From positions 429,001 to 493,000 of the forward strand of contig CAJNDS010000635.1 of the NCBI GenBank assembly GCA_905221605.1: a stretch of DNA of 64,000 bases, in the 5' to 3' direction. The notes below the pieces were generated by a model. That model was not told the origin of the DNA. It was given only the letters and a program-made list of their open reading frames with translations, and did not search any database. Within the stretch, counting starts at the first letter, position 1. Every line of letters starts with the position of its first letter. This DNA is from Symbiodinium natans (lineage: Eukaryota > Sar > Dinophyceae > Suessiales > Symbiodiniaceae). A program made the translations under genes and the position numbers. This document shows, one piece after another, positions 1 to 11,006 of the stretch.

Positions 1-14
1 GTGCGGATGGGTGG

Positions 15-113
15 TTTAGGGTTTAGGGTTTAGGGTTTAGGGTTTAGGGTTTAGGGTTTAGGGTTTAGGGTTTAGGGTTTAGGGTTTCGGGTTTCGGGTT
101 TCGGGTTTCGGGT
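15..113 (+). repeat. TTTAGGG telomere-type array with TTTCGGG block
   Basis: About ten perfect TTTAGGG heptamers are followed by four consecutive TTTCGGG heptamers. The variant forms a homogeneous block at one end instead of being scattered. The window start is arbitrary, so this cannot be called a chromosome end. Confidence 0.95.
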
Positions 114-2030
114 TTTCGTTTAGGGGGGTGGGGGGGTGGGGTTGTTCGATCTTGGTTTTGAGGGTTGAGGCTGCTAGGCTTCGAGGGTCAACTACGAAAG
201 ATGCAGCCAAAGGCCTCAGTCCGGGAACACGGGCAACTACGACTCGATGTAGAAAAACACAACCAATCTTGAAATTCAAAGCATAGATGGTGGGGAAAAT
301 GCCACCAGATGGGTGCAGATACAGCTTGGGCGGGAAGGCGTGGCGCACTGGTGGTTCTTTCCGCGTGTGCTTTGTGTTTGGTTTGGGGCTTTTTCCGCCT
401 CCTGGTTCCTAAACCCTACTCACCGGGGACGGGCAGGCTTGGTGGGGGTGGGTGGGGGGGGCTCCGTTATAGCCATTATAGTATTTTATAAGCTGCCGAA
501 AAATCGGTCCATGGTTTCCAAGATATTTAAGCTAACTCAGACATCGGGGCCGCGGCAGTCTTGCACCGAGTGCCCCTGGCAAAAGTGAAAGGGCTGATCC
601 AAACATAAACACAAAACCCCAAAGAACCCTAAACCCTAAACCCCAAAACCCGAAACTTCTCAGGGCTTAGGCTTCTCACTCAAACTTGCACAAGAGCCTT
701 GTGGCGCTAGAAGAAAACCCCCAAAATCAGATAAACCCCTACTGACTGCTTACTGAGGAAGCTTTATGAAAGGGCACCTTGGAAGGTAATTTAGGGACTC
801 TCAAGATCAAGTCGAGGAGCTGTAAACCAGAATCTTGTGCTGAGTGATTTATCAAAGCACCCTTGGGATTACTTCGGTTACCCGGTAGTAGGCTCCGCTC
901 CAAGACAAAACTGCTAAGCTAAGAGACATTTTGCGGCGCCGGTGTACGCAGAACCTGCACGTAAACACTATGCAAACGGCGCAGTGCCCCAAACCCTAAA
1001 CCTTAAACCCTAATCCACACCTCTCTTCCTTCCCCCTCCCGCAGACCTCACACACCCTTCACACAGCTTGATTCATAGGCTAAATCAAACCCTGCAAAGC
1101 CGAGATCCCCAATCCCCAACCCCTGATTCAAAGTCACCAAATCCCCCTTAACCTAAACCCTGAAACTCAAATCCCTAAAGCCCCAGAAGCCCTGAAAACC
1201 ACTTGAACGACACCCCGTCCTGCCTCCGAGCCGTACCTGGCTCGGGTTCCTGTCAGGTCAGATAAGTCTGCAGAATATAACAGAATATGATAGACAGGAT
1301 ACTCGAATGTGATACCGCATTCTATGAGAAAGTATCGCATATGCAATGTTTCATATAATCAAGTATCATGGAATATGCCAGAGTGTACTATGATAGGACA
1401 GTAGAATGTGAAACAGTATGATGTAAAAAACAGAGTGTGTACATATTATGTGTATATATATATACATATTGAAAATACAAAGATATAATGCGGCACACAA
1501 GAGTCTCAAACGACCTAGTATCATAGCCGAACCACAAGAAGACATGAACTATTCGAATATGAGATGCCACCACTTACAAACACTTTAGTTTGCAACCAGG
1601 TACAAGCAATCTGCTAACTGCACCATGGGCACCCGGCTAGGGGTTAGGGCTTCGATGATGATGACTGCTGCTGCGTTTAAGGGTTTACGGCTTACGGTCA
1701 TTTGGGGGGTTTGGGAACCCTAAGCAAATTTTACATAACCGTACACTATGAAACCATTCCCTAAACCCAAAACCTGGAAACCCAAAACAATCAGTTAAAA
1801 TACTGCCAAAGACCTACACTAAACCGCACACCCTTGCGAAACCCTGAGCTTTGAAACCCCCAAACAAGAAGCTAAATCCTTGGCTGTGCTGTATCTGCTA
1901 TACTGCCATGGCCAGGCCAACACTATTGTGATGAAGCAATCGGCGCCCGCCACCACGAACAGTGTTAAGGTCCGAAGGTCAGCCAGGACCGATGACCACA
2001 ACAATTGCCAGCCTCAACCCTACAACTTGG
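114..2030. other. Gene-free, heptamer-like DNA
   Basis: No supported gene. The sequence is largely degenerate CCCTAAA/TTTAGGG-like text. An AT-rich patch at about 1260-1570 carries loosely repeated GAATATGATA-like words and a short TA run near 1451. The reading frames here are short and do not resemble protein. Confidence 0.6.
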
Positions 2031-2033
2031 CAT

Positions 2034-2124
2034 GTTCCCCCTTATACTAGTGGTCCTTAAGAGGGATTATAATTATAATACCCCTATGAGCATCCCTTTT
2101 AAGGACTGTTAGTATAGGGGGGAG
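2034..2124. mobile_element. MITE-like inverted-repeat element (about 90 bp)
   Basis: The left arm (2034-2066) and right arm (2091-2124) are inverted copies that share CCCC(T)TATACTA, GTCCTTAA and AGGGAT, with a few mismatches. The loop between them is AT-rich (TATAATTATAATACC). The size, long terminal inverted repeats and lack of coding fit a MITE or a hairpin-forming element. No target-site duplication is obvious. Confidence 0.6.
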
Positions 2125-2825
2125 CATCCCAAACCCCCAACCCACAAACCCTGAGCAATACAGTATAAGACGCCTAACAACAAAGCCTCTGAAACCGAAA
2201 ACACATGGAGTTCGCGGCCTCTATGCCTTGGGCCTGGCGAGGAGGGTTTTTTTTGGGTCTAGGAGGATTCGGGGTGTTGGTTGATTTTTTGAATCATGGG
2301 TTGTGGGGGGCTTAGGAGGTTCGTAGGATTCTCTGGGTTTAGGGCCTTGCGGTTTTGGGGCTTAGGGGTTTCAGGGCCCCCAGATAGCGACGATTTGTGT
2401 CTAGGCCTTTGTGGATTGAGGGTTTCAGATGCAGAGCACATATGGGATTTAGGGTTTAAAGCTTTGGGAGGCTTAGGGGTAAGTGCGTAGGAGTTTCGGG
2501 GCTCGGAGTTTAGAGGTTAAAGCGTTTTGGGTTAGTTGTCTTTGCTTTTTGCTGCTTCCTTTGGGGGGGGGCGGGGGGGGCGGTGCGGGCCTTCTTGCTT
2601 TATTCAATGTTCGAGTGCGCCTGCTTCGGAAGCCAGTTGTGACCTTAAATTTGTAGTTCCCTTTGCTCGGGCAACTATTTTTTTTGCTGAAGTTTGTACT
2701 GACAAGCAAGAAGAGCAGGTTCCTAGGTTACAAATCCCGATGAGTGCATGCTTATCGGATCTAGGGGTTAAGCCCCGAGCGCTAAAGCGGACCACGTGCC
2801 CCTAGGGGGGGGTCCCTAGTAAAAA

Positions 2826-2875
2826 TATTAAAGGGGCCATAAGGGAATACTTCAAGATTCCGGCCCCTGTATGAA
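2826..2875 (+). repeat. Dispersed CCATAAGGGAATACT repeat, copy 1
   Basis: The core GGGGCCATAAGGGAATACT is followed by ATTCCGGCCCCTGTAT. The same order (CCATAAGGG, GGAATACT, a short spacer, ATTCCG, CCCCTATA-like) recurs at about 19340-19402 and, reversed, at about 45635-45700. The centre is itself an inverted repeat (GGAATA...ATTCC). Confidence 0.55.
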
Positions 2876-5214
2876 ACCCTTAAGGCTTAGGGCCCCCATA
2901 GAACCCTAAACCCTAAACCCTAAGCTCTATATGAAACCCTTCAGGCTTAGGGCCCCCCCCCACTGTGAGCCCTCGACCCCCACCTCCTCGCAGCCAGCCA
3001 ACTTTTGGAGCTGCTTAGTCTCCGCCAGCATGTCTGCCAGGTCCTCTACTACAGCTTTAGGGTTTAGGGTTTAGGGATGGAACAGGTCTATTTCGCATGA
3101 AAAGAGTCGCCCTGTTTTGCAATAGGCGCTGGGTCCTCGGAGCTTGTTGGGCTACAATGGGATTTTGATTTGCAGTTGTGTGTAGGGATGACTAGAGGAT
3201 GAGCCACACCGTTCGGCTCCTGTGTTCCTCCTTCAGGTTTAGGCTTTCAGTTTCTTGGGACGCAACCCTCAACCCTAAACCCTTTCCAGGCCGTAGAGTT
3301 AGGTTTCTTGGTCGGCCTCGAGATGCAGCGCGCATCTATGAGAGCCCCATCTTCTAGGACTTCAGTTTAGGGTTGAGGGTTTAGGGCTTAGGGTTTCGGG
3401 CACCTCTGCCCTGCAAAACTCTGACCAAGAAAAAGACAAAAGCCCTGGAACCTCTTTGAACATACCCGCGGCATCCTTCCCGCGCGTCATGATCTCATTT
3501 CGGGTTTAGTGTTTAGGGATCCTCAACCCTGAAACCTTGCGCGAAGTTTAGTCGTAAACCCCAAAACGCCCCTGCAAACCCCTCTGAAGCAAGATCTCCA
3601 CATCAGATCCTAAACCCCTTGCACAGCCCCCAAGAAGCGTGATCGTAAACAACCTGAAACAAGCACAGAAAAAACACAAAACATCCCTGAACCCGAGAAA
3701 CCCCCTTAAGACCAGACCCCACAGCCACACCCCCCCCCCCCCCCAAAAAAAAAAAAAAATCCCCAAAGTCGGTCTTTGGAGATCTGACCGCGAGATCGCT
3801 CCAGCTTCTGTATCTGCAGGGTGTCGGGCGTTTAGGCTTTTAGGGCTTGAAGTTCAGGGTTCAGGGTTTTCGTTTATAAGCTTTTAGGGCTTTCGGGCGT
3901 TTAGGCTTCTGAGCGCTGTCAGGGTTGAGTGTTTTTAGGGTTTGGGGCTTATAGGGTTTGGGGTTTTAGGGTTTTAGGTTTCGCGGGGTCCTAGGAGTAG
4001 TTGGAGGATGGAGTAAGGGTCGGCCTTGAGGACCTCCGCATGCACACAAGAACCTAAAGGTGCATACACATATTTGTGATCTTACGGTTGAAAAGTACAA
4101 GACTCAGGGCCGTGTTCGATAACGGACATAGGGTTTAGGGTTTAAAGTTCAGGGTCTAGCGTCTCGTGGCTGTCAAGAGTCGCGTCGCAGCTAAGTTTAG
4201 GGCTTTAGGGCAGTTGGGGGGGGGGGGGGGGCTGAGCCAGAAACTCAAACCATGTGCAAAGAAATTTCTAAAAACCCGAAACATATACCCCACAATATGC
4301 CAAATATCCTTGACCTGAAGCTAGAACCTGTCAAGCCCGGATAGGGGCCCACTGAACCCCAAGCCGGTATTGAGGCGCTGGCCCGTGTGCTGACACCTGT
4401 GAGCGGTGGAGGCTTAGGGCTTTCCAAAACCACACCATGCAATCAAAAAACCACACCATGCAATCAATTTTCAAAGATAATGGTGTGGCTTAAAAACTCA
4501 TTGAGCTAGTCGGTTCCGATACAAGGGTACTCAACTTCTTTTACAACTTGTTTGACAAAAAAAGGATATGGATACAACAGCCTCGACAGCGCCTTTTTAG
4601 GTGTGTGTGGGGGGATAATAAGCAACTCAAGATCCGAAAGGGCTGCCTCTTTTAGGTTGCTCCCTCCCTTTATGTTGGGTAGCGCTATCAGGATCCTAGG
4701 GTTTGGGGCTTAGGGGACCCTAAACAAACCTGCGGTCGGAAATGTCAGGTCCAGGGGGGTCTTTCCCAATCTTGGAGACTGTGGCCCGGCACTCAACCCT
4801 TCAAGCCCCCGGGTTTTGGAGTTCCTTCTCTTTCCTTTGTTTTTTTTCTTTTGGGGGGGGGGGGGGGGGGGGCGGGCGGGGGGATTTCCGGTTCAGGGTT
4901 GTTTAGGGGTTCAGGGTTTCGGGGTTCCCCGCGCCTTGAACAAACTGCTGAAGCTGTGGGGCCTTCCAAAGGCACGGGTGGAGGCTACATTCATGTCGTG
5001 AGGCTAGGAGTACGTAGGTCTATGTAGGGTTGTCCGGCTGGGGAGGCAAGCCTAGACCCTACATCCCAAAACCCCAACCCCTAAGCCCTAAAACTCCAGA
5101 AAGCCCTAAACCCTGAACCCTAAACCCGAAAGCCCTAAGCCCTGAATCGTAAGGAGTACCAGGTTAGCAGGATCTAGGTGGTCCTTCCGGAAGCAGACAG
5201 GGCCCAAGACCATG
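2876..5214. other. Gene-free, heptamer-like DNA with homopolymer junctions
   Basis: No gene is supported. The stretch contains many single or degenerate TTTAGGG units, a C15-A15 homopolymer junction at 3730-3759, a G run at about 4207-4222, and a T-rich run joined to a long G run at about 4836-4872. Confidence 0.6.
3730..3759. repeat. Poly-C/poly-A junction
   Basis: About fifteen C are followed directly by about fifteen A. On the other strand this reads T(n)G(n), the same polarity as a telomeric G strand. Similar junctions occur at 4836-4872, 6623-6648, 11263-11276, 30449-30462, 30815-30827 and 54212-54232. Confidence 0.85.
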
Positions 5215-5321
5215 CTACTGGTTCTTAGTAGGGAAGAATAAGTAGGCACCACCCATCCATAGATCCCCCTATTATCCCCGATTTATACCCCTTTTAAGGG
5301 ATGAAAACTACTAAGAACCAG
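5215..5321. mobile_element. MITE-like inverted-repeat element (about 105 bp)
   Basis: Perfect 14-bp terminal inverted repeats, CTGGTTCTTAGTAG at 5218-5231 and its complement at 5308-5321, bound a non-coding interior. The interior contains CCTATTATCCCCGATTTATA and CCCCTTTTAAGGGA. The CCCTTTTAAGG motif also occurs in the element at 2034, so the two may be related. Confidence 0.55.
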
Positions 5322-5600
5322 AACCACATCTACCCTAAAACCTTACACATCCCGACGCCCTCACTACCCATAGCAAACCCAGACGCTCAAACCCTTGAAA
5401 ACCGAAAGAAAGTCTTCCGACAACCTTGCAACCTGAGAAGAACTAGCCGGGTTGAGACGACATAGCACACCTTTGGCATAGGGCACAAGGTTTGGGGACC
5501 TTGATGCCTGGAGCTCCAAGTATGGCTGAAAGCATGGCCGAAGATGTGTGTATAACGAAGGACTTCACAGATGAAATACTGACACACATGCCAGAAAACC

Positions 5601-5747
5601 CTAGGCCCAAAAAGGCCGACATACAAATCTTAGCTCAAAGCTTCCCTCTTTCTTGTCACTGCTTCCGCCGCTGGCACGAAACTGCTCGGCATTCCGCCGG
5701 CGAAGTGCGTTGGCCTCCTCAGCGGCCACAATGAAGCATTTAGACAT
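5601..5747 (-). CDS. Candidate first exon, unknown protein
   Basis: From an ATG at 5747 the minus strand reads about 48 residues, beginning MSKCFIVAAEEANALRRRNA and continuing through a Ser/Lys/Glu-rich stretch (SGGSSDKKEG) to a TAG at 5601. A consensus-like GTATGT donor falls near 5626, after the residues ELRF, so the exon probably ends there rather than at the stop. The downstream minus frame to 5387 stays open and could supply exon 2 after an AG near 5573. The composition differs from the surrounding heptamer-like DNA. No family is recognised. The RRRNAE motif resembles RRNAE in the island near 29290, possibly by chance. Confidence 0.25.
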   Translation of the reverse strand: MSKCFIVAAEEANALRRRNAEQFRASGGSSDKKEGSFELRFVCRPFWA

Positions 5748-5749
5748 CA

Positions 5750-7386
5750 GGTGCGGGCCTAAGGCAGCCAATCTGCTTTACAAACAGGCTGGGACCCACG
5801 AACAAAACAACTTCATGACACCCCCAAGTTACACCCTAAACGAGAGTGTGTTCAAGAGTGGTGTAACGTTCCGGCGGCAAGCCCAAACCCAAAACCCCAA
5901 GCACGAGCCATTAAGATCGCAACTCCGGCAGTGACATCTCTTGGGCAACTTTGTCGCCGAAGGGCAGTAATGATGTTGTCTCCAGACAGGTCCACCTCCA
6001 CAGGATATGCAGGCTTAGCGTAATTTAGCGTATAGAAAGTAGGTTTTATTGCCTCTAACTTGCAGGCGAAAATCTCAAAAGGCGGCCCTGAAGGCCGGCA
6101 ACACGGTAACCAGAAGGAAAACACCAAAGACCATCCCGCAGGCAGTGGGGAGGATGTAGGGGCGCAGCAGGGTCGTGACACACAACATGAGTCCCTAGGA
6201 CGGTGTCGAACTGAATGGCCCTACACAGTGGGCAAAGCCTAAGCAGCCTAACCACCAGCCTGGCGAATCAGGTGCACCACGGGAAAGGGCGCACGATGCA
6301 TGCTGTTGTCCGGCAGCGCCACGTGCTCCTTGCAGTCTGCGTCGGAAACCTTTTATAACAATGGGGCCAAAAGCCTTAAAATAAGAGTCCTTGGAGCCTT
6401 AGGCCTATTATCCCTCAACCCTTGTTAGAGTTTGTTCTGTTGTGGGCGTCCAGCCAGATAAACTGACCGCCCTACACCCAGAGAGCCCGAGGCTTGGTCT
6501 GAAACGATACTCTACAAAATTCTCGGGGCTGACCGATACCATAAATGAAACCCAAACGTAAACAAATGAGGAAAAACAACGGTACATATACAGACAATCC
6601 CCCAGCCCCCCGCCCCTCCACTCCCCCCCCCCCCCAAAAAAAAAAAAACGGAAAAAAAAAACAACAAAAACAAAACCCCTACAGCCTTAAATCCTGAGGC
6701 ACACAGGTTTAACCTGCAGGGAGCACGCTGCACCTAGAGCCTATGCAATGATACGTCTTGGGCTTGTGTCCTCTTGGCGACATGGCTCAGGATTTGGAGC
6801 TGTGTGGCTTTGAGAGGTGGATCCCTGAGCCCTACACCCCGAACCCTGAGACGTCCAGGACATGGACTCCTCCGTGGGTATGATATCCTCCAGATCCCAG
6901 GCGCAAATACCACTGCCGCCTTGGGCGCGCTTCGCGGGCAGTTGCCGACTTCAAGCGATTTCAAGTTGGCCAAATGACCCCGGAGATACCCTGAACTCTA
7001 TAAGCCCCTCACGCCGAGTTGGCTCAAAGGACCTAAACCCGAAACAAACTTGTGGGATCTTTTGGGTATGCAAGGAGTACCCGTGTTTTGGGAAATGCCC
7101 ACTTCCGACCTAAGTCACCACAACTTGGGCAAGTCGTACAACTTAGGGGCCTCACACACCTACCTGGCTCCAAAACCAGAACGAGGAAGGGCACTCAAAC
7201 CACAGAAGCCCATTAGCAATCCGACAAAAGGGGGCGTTCCAAGGGCATCCTACTCAATCCCTCAACCCTCAACCCTCAACCCTAAACACATCCTGGCAAA
7301 GCCCTGAAGGGCCAAGAAACCGCGCAGGCGCGCGCAGACCTGGCGAGGCCCCACCTGCAAGGCGGAAACTTCGAAGCTTGCTACTC
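5750..7386. other. No supported gene
   Basis: Mixed-composition DNA with less heptamer content than its neighbours between 5750 and 7000. Several frames of 60-109 codons overlap on both strands, and none has splice support or a recognisable motif. A C13-A13 junction lies at 6623-6648. Confidence 0.45.
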
Positions 7387-7505
7387 AGGGTTTAGGGTTT
7401 AGGGTTTAGGGTTTGGGGTTTGGGGTTTAGGGTTTAGGGTTTAGGGTGTAGGGTGTAGGGTACCCTAGAACTCTGAACCCTCTAAACCCTAAATCCCCAA
7501 AACCC
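7387..7505. repeat. Head-to-head telomere-type arrays
   Basis: TTTAGGG and TTTGGGG units run to about 7460, where GTAGGG meets CCCTAG through a perfect 12-bp palindrome, TAGGGTACCCTA (7456-7467). CCCTAAA-type units then continue to about 7505. This is the polarity expected of two joined telomere ends. Confidence 0.75.
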
Positions 7506-8692
7506 TACACGGTGGAGGTTCCCAACAGAGAAATGGAGCTTCAAGGCTCCTCTAGACCGACATCCTACTCCACCTTGCAATCTTCCGAACCCGAAACCTC
7601 CGAAACCATCCTAAGCCATCCCAAGCCATCCGAAGCCAGCCATCCTAAGCCATCCTTAAGCCATCTTATGCCCACAAAGGGCTCCGAAAACCAGAGGCCT
7701 CAACCTCCGGGGGGCCAGGGCTGAAGATGGTAGCAGGCTCACCTTTGACAGGCGGACTCTTGGGGTTTCGGGCGTTTAGCGTTTAGGGCGTAGGGTTTCG
7801 GGAGCTTAGTGATACCCGAACTAGAAGACATTGAATTTAATGGAGACCCCCAAAGCGGACCAGAACTTGTGCCAAGCCCGTATCTAGATACCAGAACCGC
7901 TGCCTTCAAAGGCAGGGTCCAGGTGCACGCGCTTCTGCATGAGGTCGAGGGACACTTGGCCTTTGGCGAAGGGTTTTTGAAGCCTTTGTAGGTGCTAGGG
8001 TAAGGGAGTATGGGGCCTTTGCGGCCGAGGGTCCTCATGATGCAGTTCGGAGGACGGTTTCGCATGTTCTTGTTGCAATTGCAGCTCTGCACCCTCGCTG
8101 AAGCGACCGCCCTCGAACGATCCGCTTCAGAGAAGCCAACCCCAAATCCTAAACCCTACACCCTAAACCCTAAACTGCCCTAAGCCCGCGCCAAATCGCT
8201 GCAAGCTGCTGCCGTTGCGGAAGCCGCCTCTGGGCGCGAGCCAGCGGGCGAATCCGGGGTGGAAGCTGACGAGCCGGCACCTGGAAGCCAGGGAGGCATG
8301 GACAGCGGCGGGTTGAAGGCATACGAAGTGCAGGGCATGATAGGGGGCCTTAGGGTTTCAGCCAAGGATCAAAGGGGGCTCAGGGTAAAGGCAAGGCTCA
8401 AAGGCTGAGACGTTAGGGGGGGGGGGGGGGGAGGGCGTTTCGGGCCTTAAAGTCCATGCCAAAGCACAAGCGCGCGGCCGCAGACCAGTTTTCGCAGTTC
8501 TGAAAACAAGGTCCGAGCCACCCCAAACCCCTAAACCTCAAAGTTCGCCAAATCAAAACCTCATACAGTAGAACTCCTCAAATCACAAGCGCAAGGGACT
8601 TCGGCTACAAACGACAAAGAAATCGCAATGAATTGGAGCACCAGCAGCAAAACAGCAAGCATTGCCAGCCAAGAAACCCAGAACTCAGCTGA

Positions 8693-8861
8693 CCCTAAAC
8701 CCCTAAACCACTAAACCCCAAAACCCAAAACCCTCAACCCTAAACCCTGAACCCTAAACCCTAAACCCTAAACCCTAAACCCTAAACCCCTAACCCCTAA
8801 CCCCTAACCCCTAAACCCTAAACCCTAAACCCTAAACCCTAAACCCTAAACCCTAAACCCT
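8693..8861 (-). repeat. CCCTAAA array
   Basis: A long array that is degenerate at its left end and nearly perfect from about 8740, with a short internal block of CCCCTAA variants. It is followed about 95 bp later by an array in the opposite orientation. Confidence 0.95.
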
Positions 8862-8955
8862 GCACTGAGGACGGCGCTGCTCGTGGCAGCGCTTCAGGTG
8901 ATCCAGCGTCCTCGGGCCGTACAGCTTTAAGCTGAGATCCCGGCAGCAACATGGG

Positions 8956-9171
8956 GGTTTGTAGGGTTCAGGGTTTAGGGTTTAGTGTTTAGGGTTTAGG
9001 GTTTAGGGTTTAGGGTTTAGGGTTTAGGGTATAGGGTTTAGGGTTTAGGGTTTAGGGTTTAGGGTTTAGGGTTTAGGGTTCAGGGTTTAGGGTTGAGGGT
9101 TTAGGGTTGAGAGTTGAGGGTTGGGGGTTGAGGGTTTAGGGATTAGGGTTTAGGGATCAGGGTTTAGGGTT
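8956..9171 (+). repeat. TTTAGGG array
   Basis: About thirty heptamers. They are pure in the middle and degenerate at the end through TTGAGGG, TTCAGGG and ATTAGGG variants. With the previous array it forms a diverging pair around about 95 bp of unique DNA. Confidence 0.95.
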
Positions 9172-10023
9172 CGACACCGTCTTCATTCAAGAACCACCCT
9201 CAACCGAAAACTTGCGTAACCTAAAGTGCCGTGTCAACCATACGACGAACCTCAAACCCTACCAAAAATCGAAGCCCTAATCCCTATTTGTACTTAATTT
9301 TTGCGAAACCCTAACTAAACCCTAACCCCTAAACCCTTAAAACCCTAAACCCGAAACCCAGAGGGTGGGATGTCCTTTCTGCTGGGGCGGTCGCCACCGG
9401 CAACGGGGCCCCGGTGCGGGTGCCTTTGGGAGCCCCGCGTCCACGGTCCCATGCCTGAAAGGAGGAGGTTTGGGGTTCATAGGGTTGAGGGTTTAGGGTT
9501 TAAGTTTGGGGTTTTGGGTTCCCAGAGAGTCCATGTGTAGAAATCCCCGACAATCGAACTTTGAGCGCATGCAATCTCAACGCAGCCGATGACTCGACAT
9601 GCTGGACGCGCAAAGGAAGAGCTGGAGGCTCTTGTGCTGCAGAGTGTGGCTATGCTGCCTTGACGTAGGCATCGAAGACGAAAAAATCGTGGAATGCTTC
9701 CTTGTCCAGCTGACAAGCTTCAAAGTGAAAGAGTAAATTGTGTGGACAGTCATACGCCGATGCCCCAAACACGGACCTGAGGACCTATAGTAATACAGGA
9801 ACCCACACTGCGACTATGTGCCAGCTCGACGTAGAACAATTACATGTCCTCCGGTTGGCCTCCAGGGGGGGGGGAAGCCCCAACCCCTACACACCCCAAA
9901 CCCTTCAACTCGAATCTGAGGGAACGTGCCTTACAAGACCTCCTTTAGATTTGCACAATCTACCTTGTGCATGTTTGTTGCAGGTTACACCCCTAAACCA
10001 AACGCCCCAATTTGGGCTAACGA
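9172..10023. other. No supported gene
   Basis: Short overlapping frames only. A TTTGTTGCAG acceptor-like sequence near 9983 is followed by heptamer-like DNA and not by coding-like sequence. Confidence 0.45.
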
Positions 10024-10070
10024 ACCCTAAACCCTAAACCCTAAACCCTAAACCCTAAACCCTAAACCCT
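10024..10070 (-). repeat. CCCTAAA array
   Basis: About seven nearly perfect CCCTAAA units. Confidence 0.9.
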
Positions 10071-10916
10071 ACACCGGACCCTGAACCCTAAACCCCTGAC
10101 TCCCAGGCTCCACGTGGCGGAAGACGACCAGCGTCGTGGCAAGCTCCCCCTGTGCGGCCGCGAGTTCCGGCACCTGGCACCCGAACCGTCCAGTGTGAGC
10201 CAGGGGCAACGTGTTCTGTGCTAAAAGGGGGACTGATAAGGGAACAGAACGCTGAAAGCTAGTATGGAGGGTGGGCCCGGTTAGGTCGCCTCATCATCCC
10301 GGAATTAAAGGATGTGGTGTATGGCCCGCATCGGTCCGTGCATCAACAAGTGCAGCTTGCTGCTCACTACATTCTCAAACGACTAAAACCCTAAACCCTA
10401 TAAACTCCAAGCCTACAGCCCTATACCCAACCATGAATATCAAAAGTCCTAAATGCCCCAAACCGTACAAGCTCGCATCAGGCACGCCTGCTCGCACAGG
10501 CTGAGAGCGGCCTCCTGGAGCTCACACTCCGAATCGGGGCTTATACACACCAAAATAAGAACTGCTTCCTAAGGAGGCTGTCGGAATGAGCTTGCAGGCT
10601 GTGGTTGTGGTCGGGAGGGTGGATTTCCGCCTTGGGGAGTAGGCTTTTTTGGCATTGGGTCTTGGGTCACGGGGCTTAGGGAGGCAGAGGCTTTTCGGGG
10701 TTTGGGGCTTTTTGGTTTGACTCCTCTGGCCGCACCGCCGCACTTTCCACGATGCGCAGCTCCCCGGCCGCCATCGAGCGGACGGCCCAGGGACAGAACC
10801 TTTTCAACGCCTAATCCCCGAATCCAGATACTCCAAACCCCTAACCCTAAACCCGTTTGTCTGCTCAGCGTGGGCCGTAAACGCCTAAAATCCTACAGGG
10901 CTAACCCTAGACCCTA

Positions 10917-11006
10917 CCAAAAGGCTCCAATGTAGTTCCTTTTTGGGTTAGTTTTTTGGGAGTCTAGTATACTACCCCAAAAAGGTACTACATAGGAGCC
11001 TTTGGG
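10917..11006. mobile_element. MITE-like inverted-repeat element (90 bp)
   Basis: The terminal inverted repeats are about 31 bp (10917-10947 and 10975-11006) and differ at only about three positions. They share AAAGGCTCC, ATGTAGT and CCTTTTTGGG. A loop of about 27 bp lies between them. The transcript would fold into a near-perfect hairpin, so a small-RNA precursor is an alternative to a MITE. Confidence 0.7.

Noticed and set aside
15-113. A true chromosome end at the window start
   Set aside because: The array is short, preceded by unrelated bases, and similar arrays occur throughout the window. The window edge is arbitrary.
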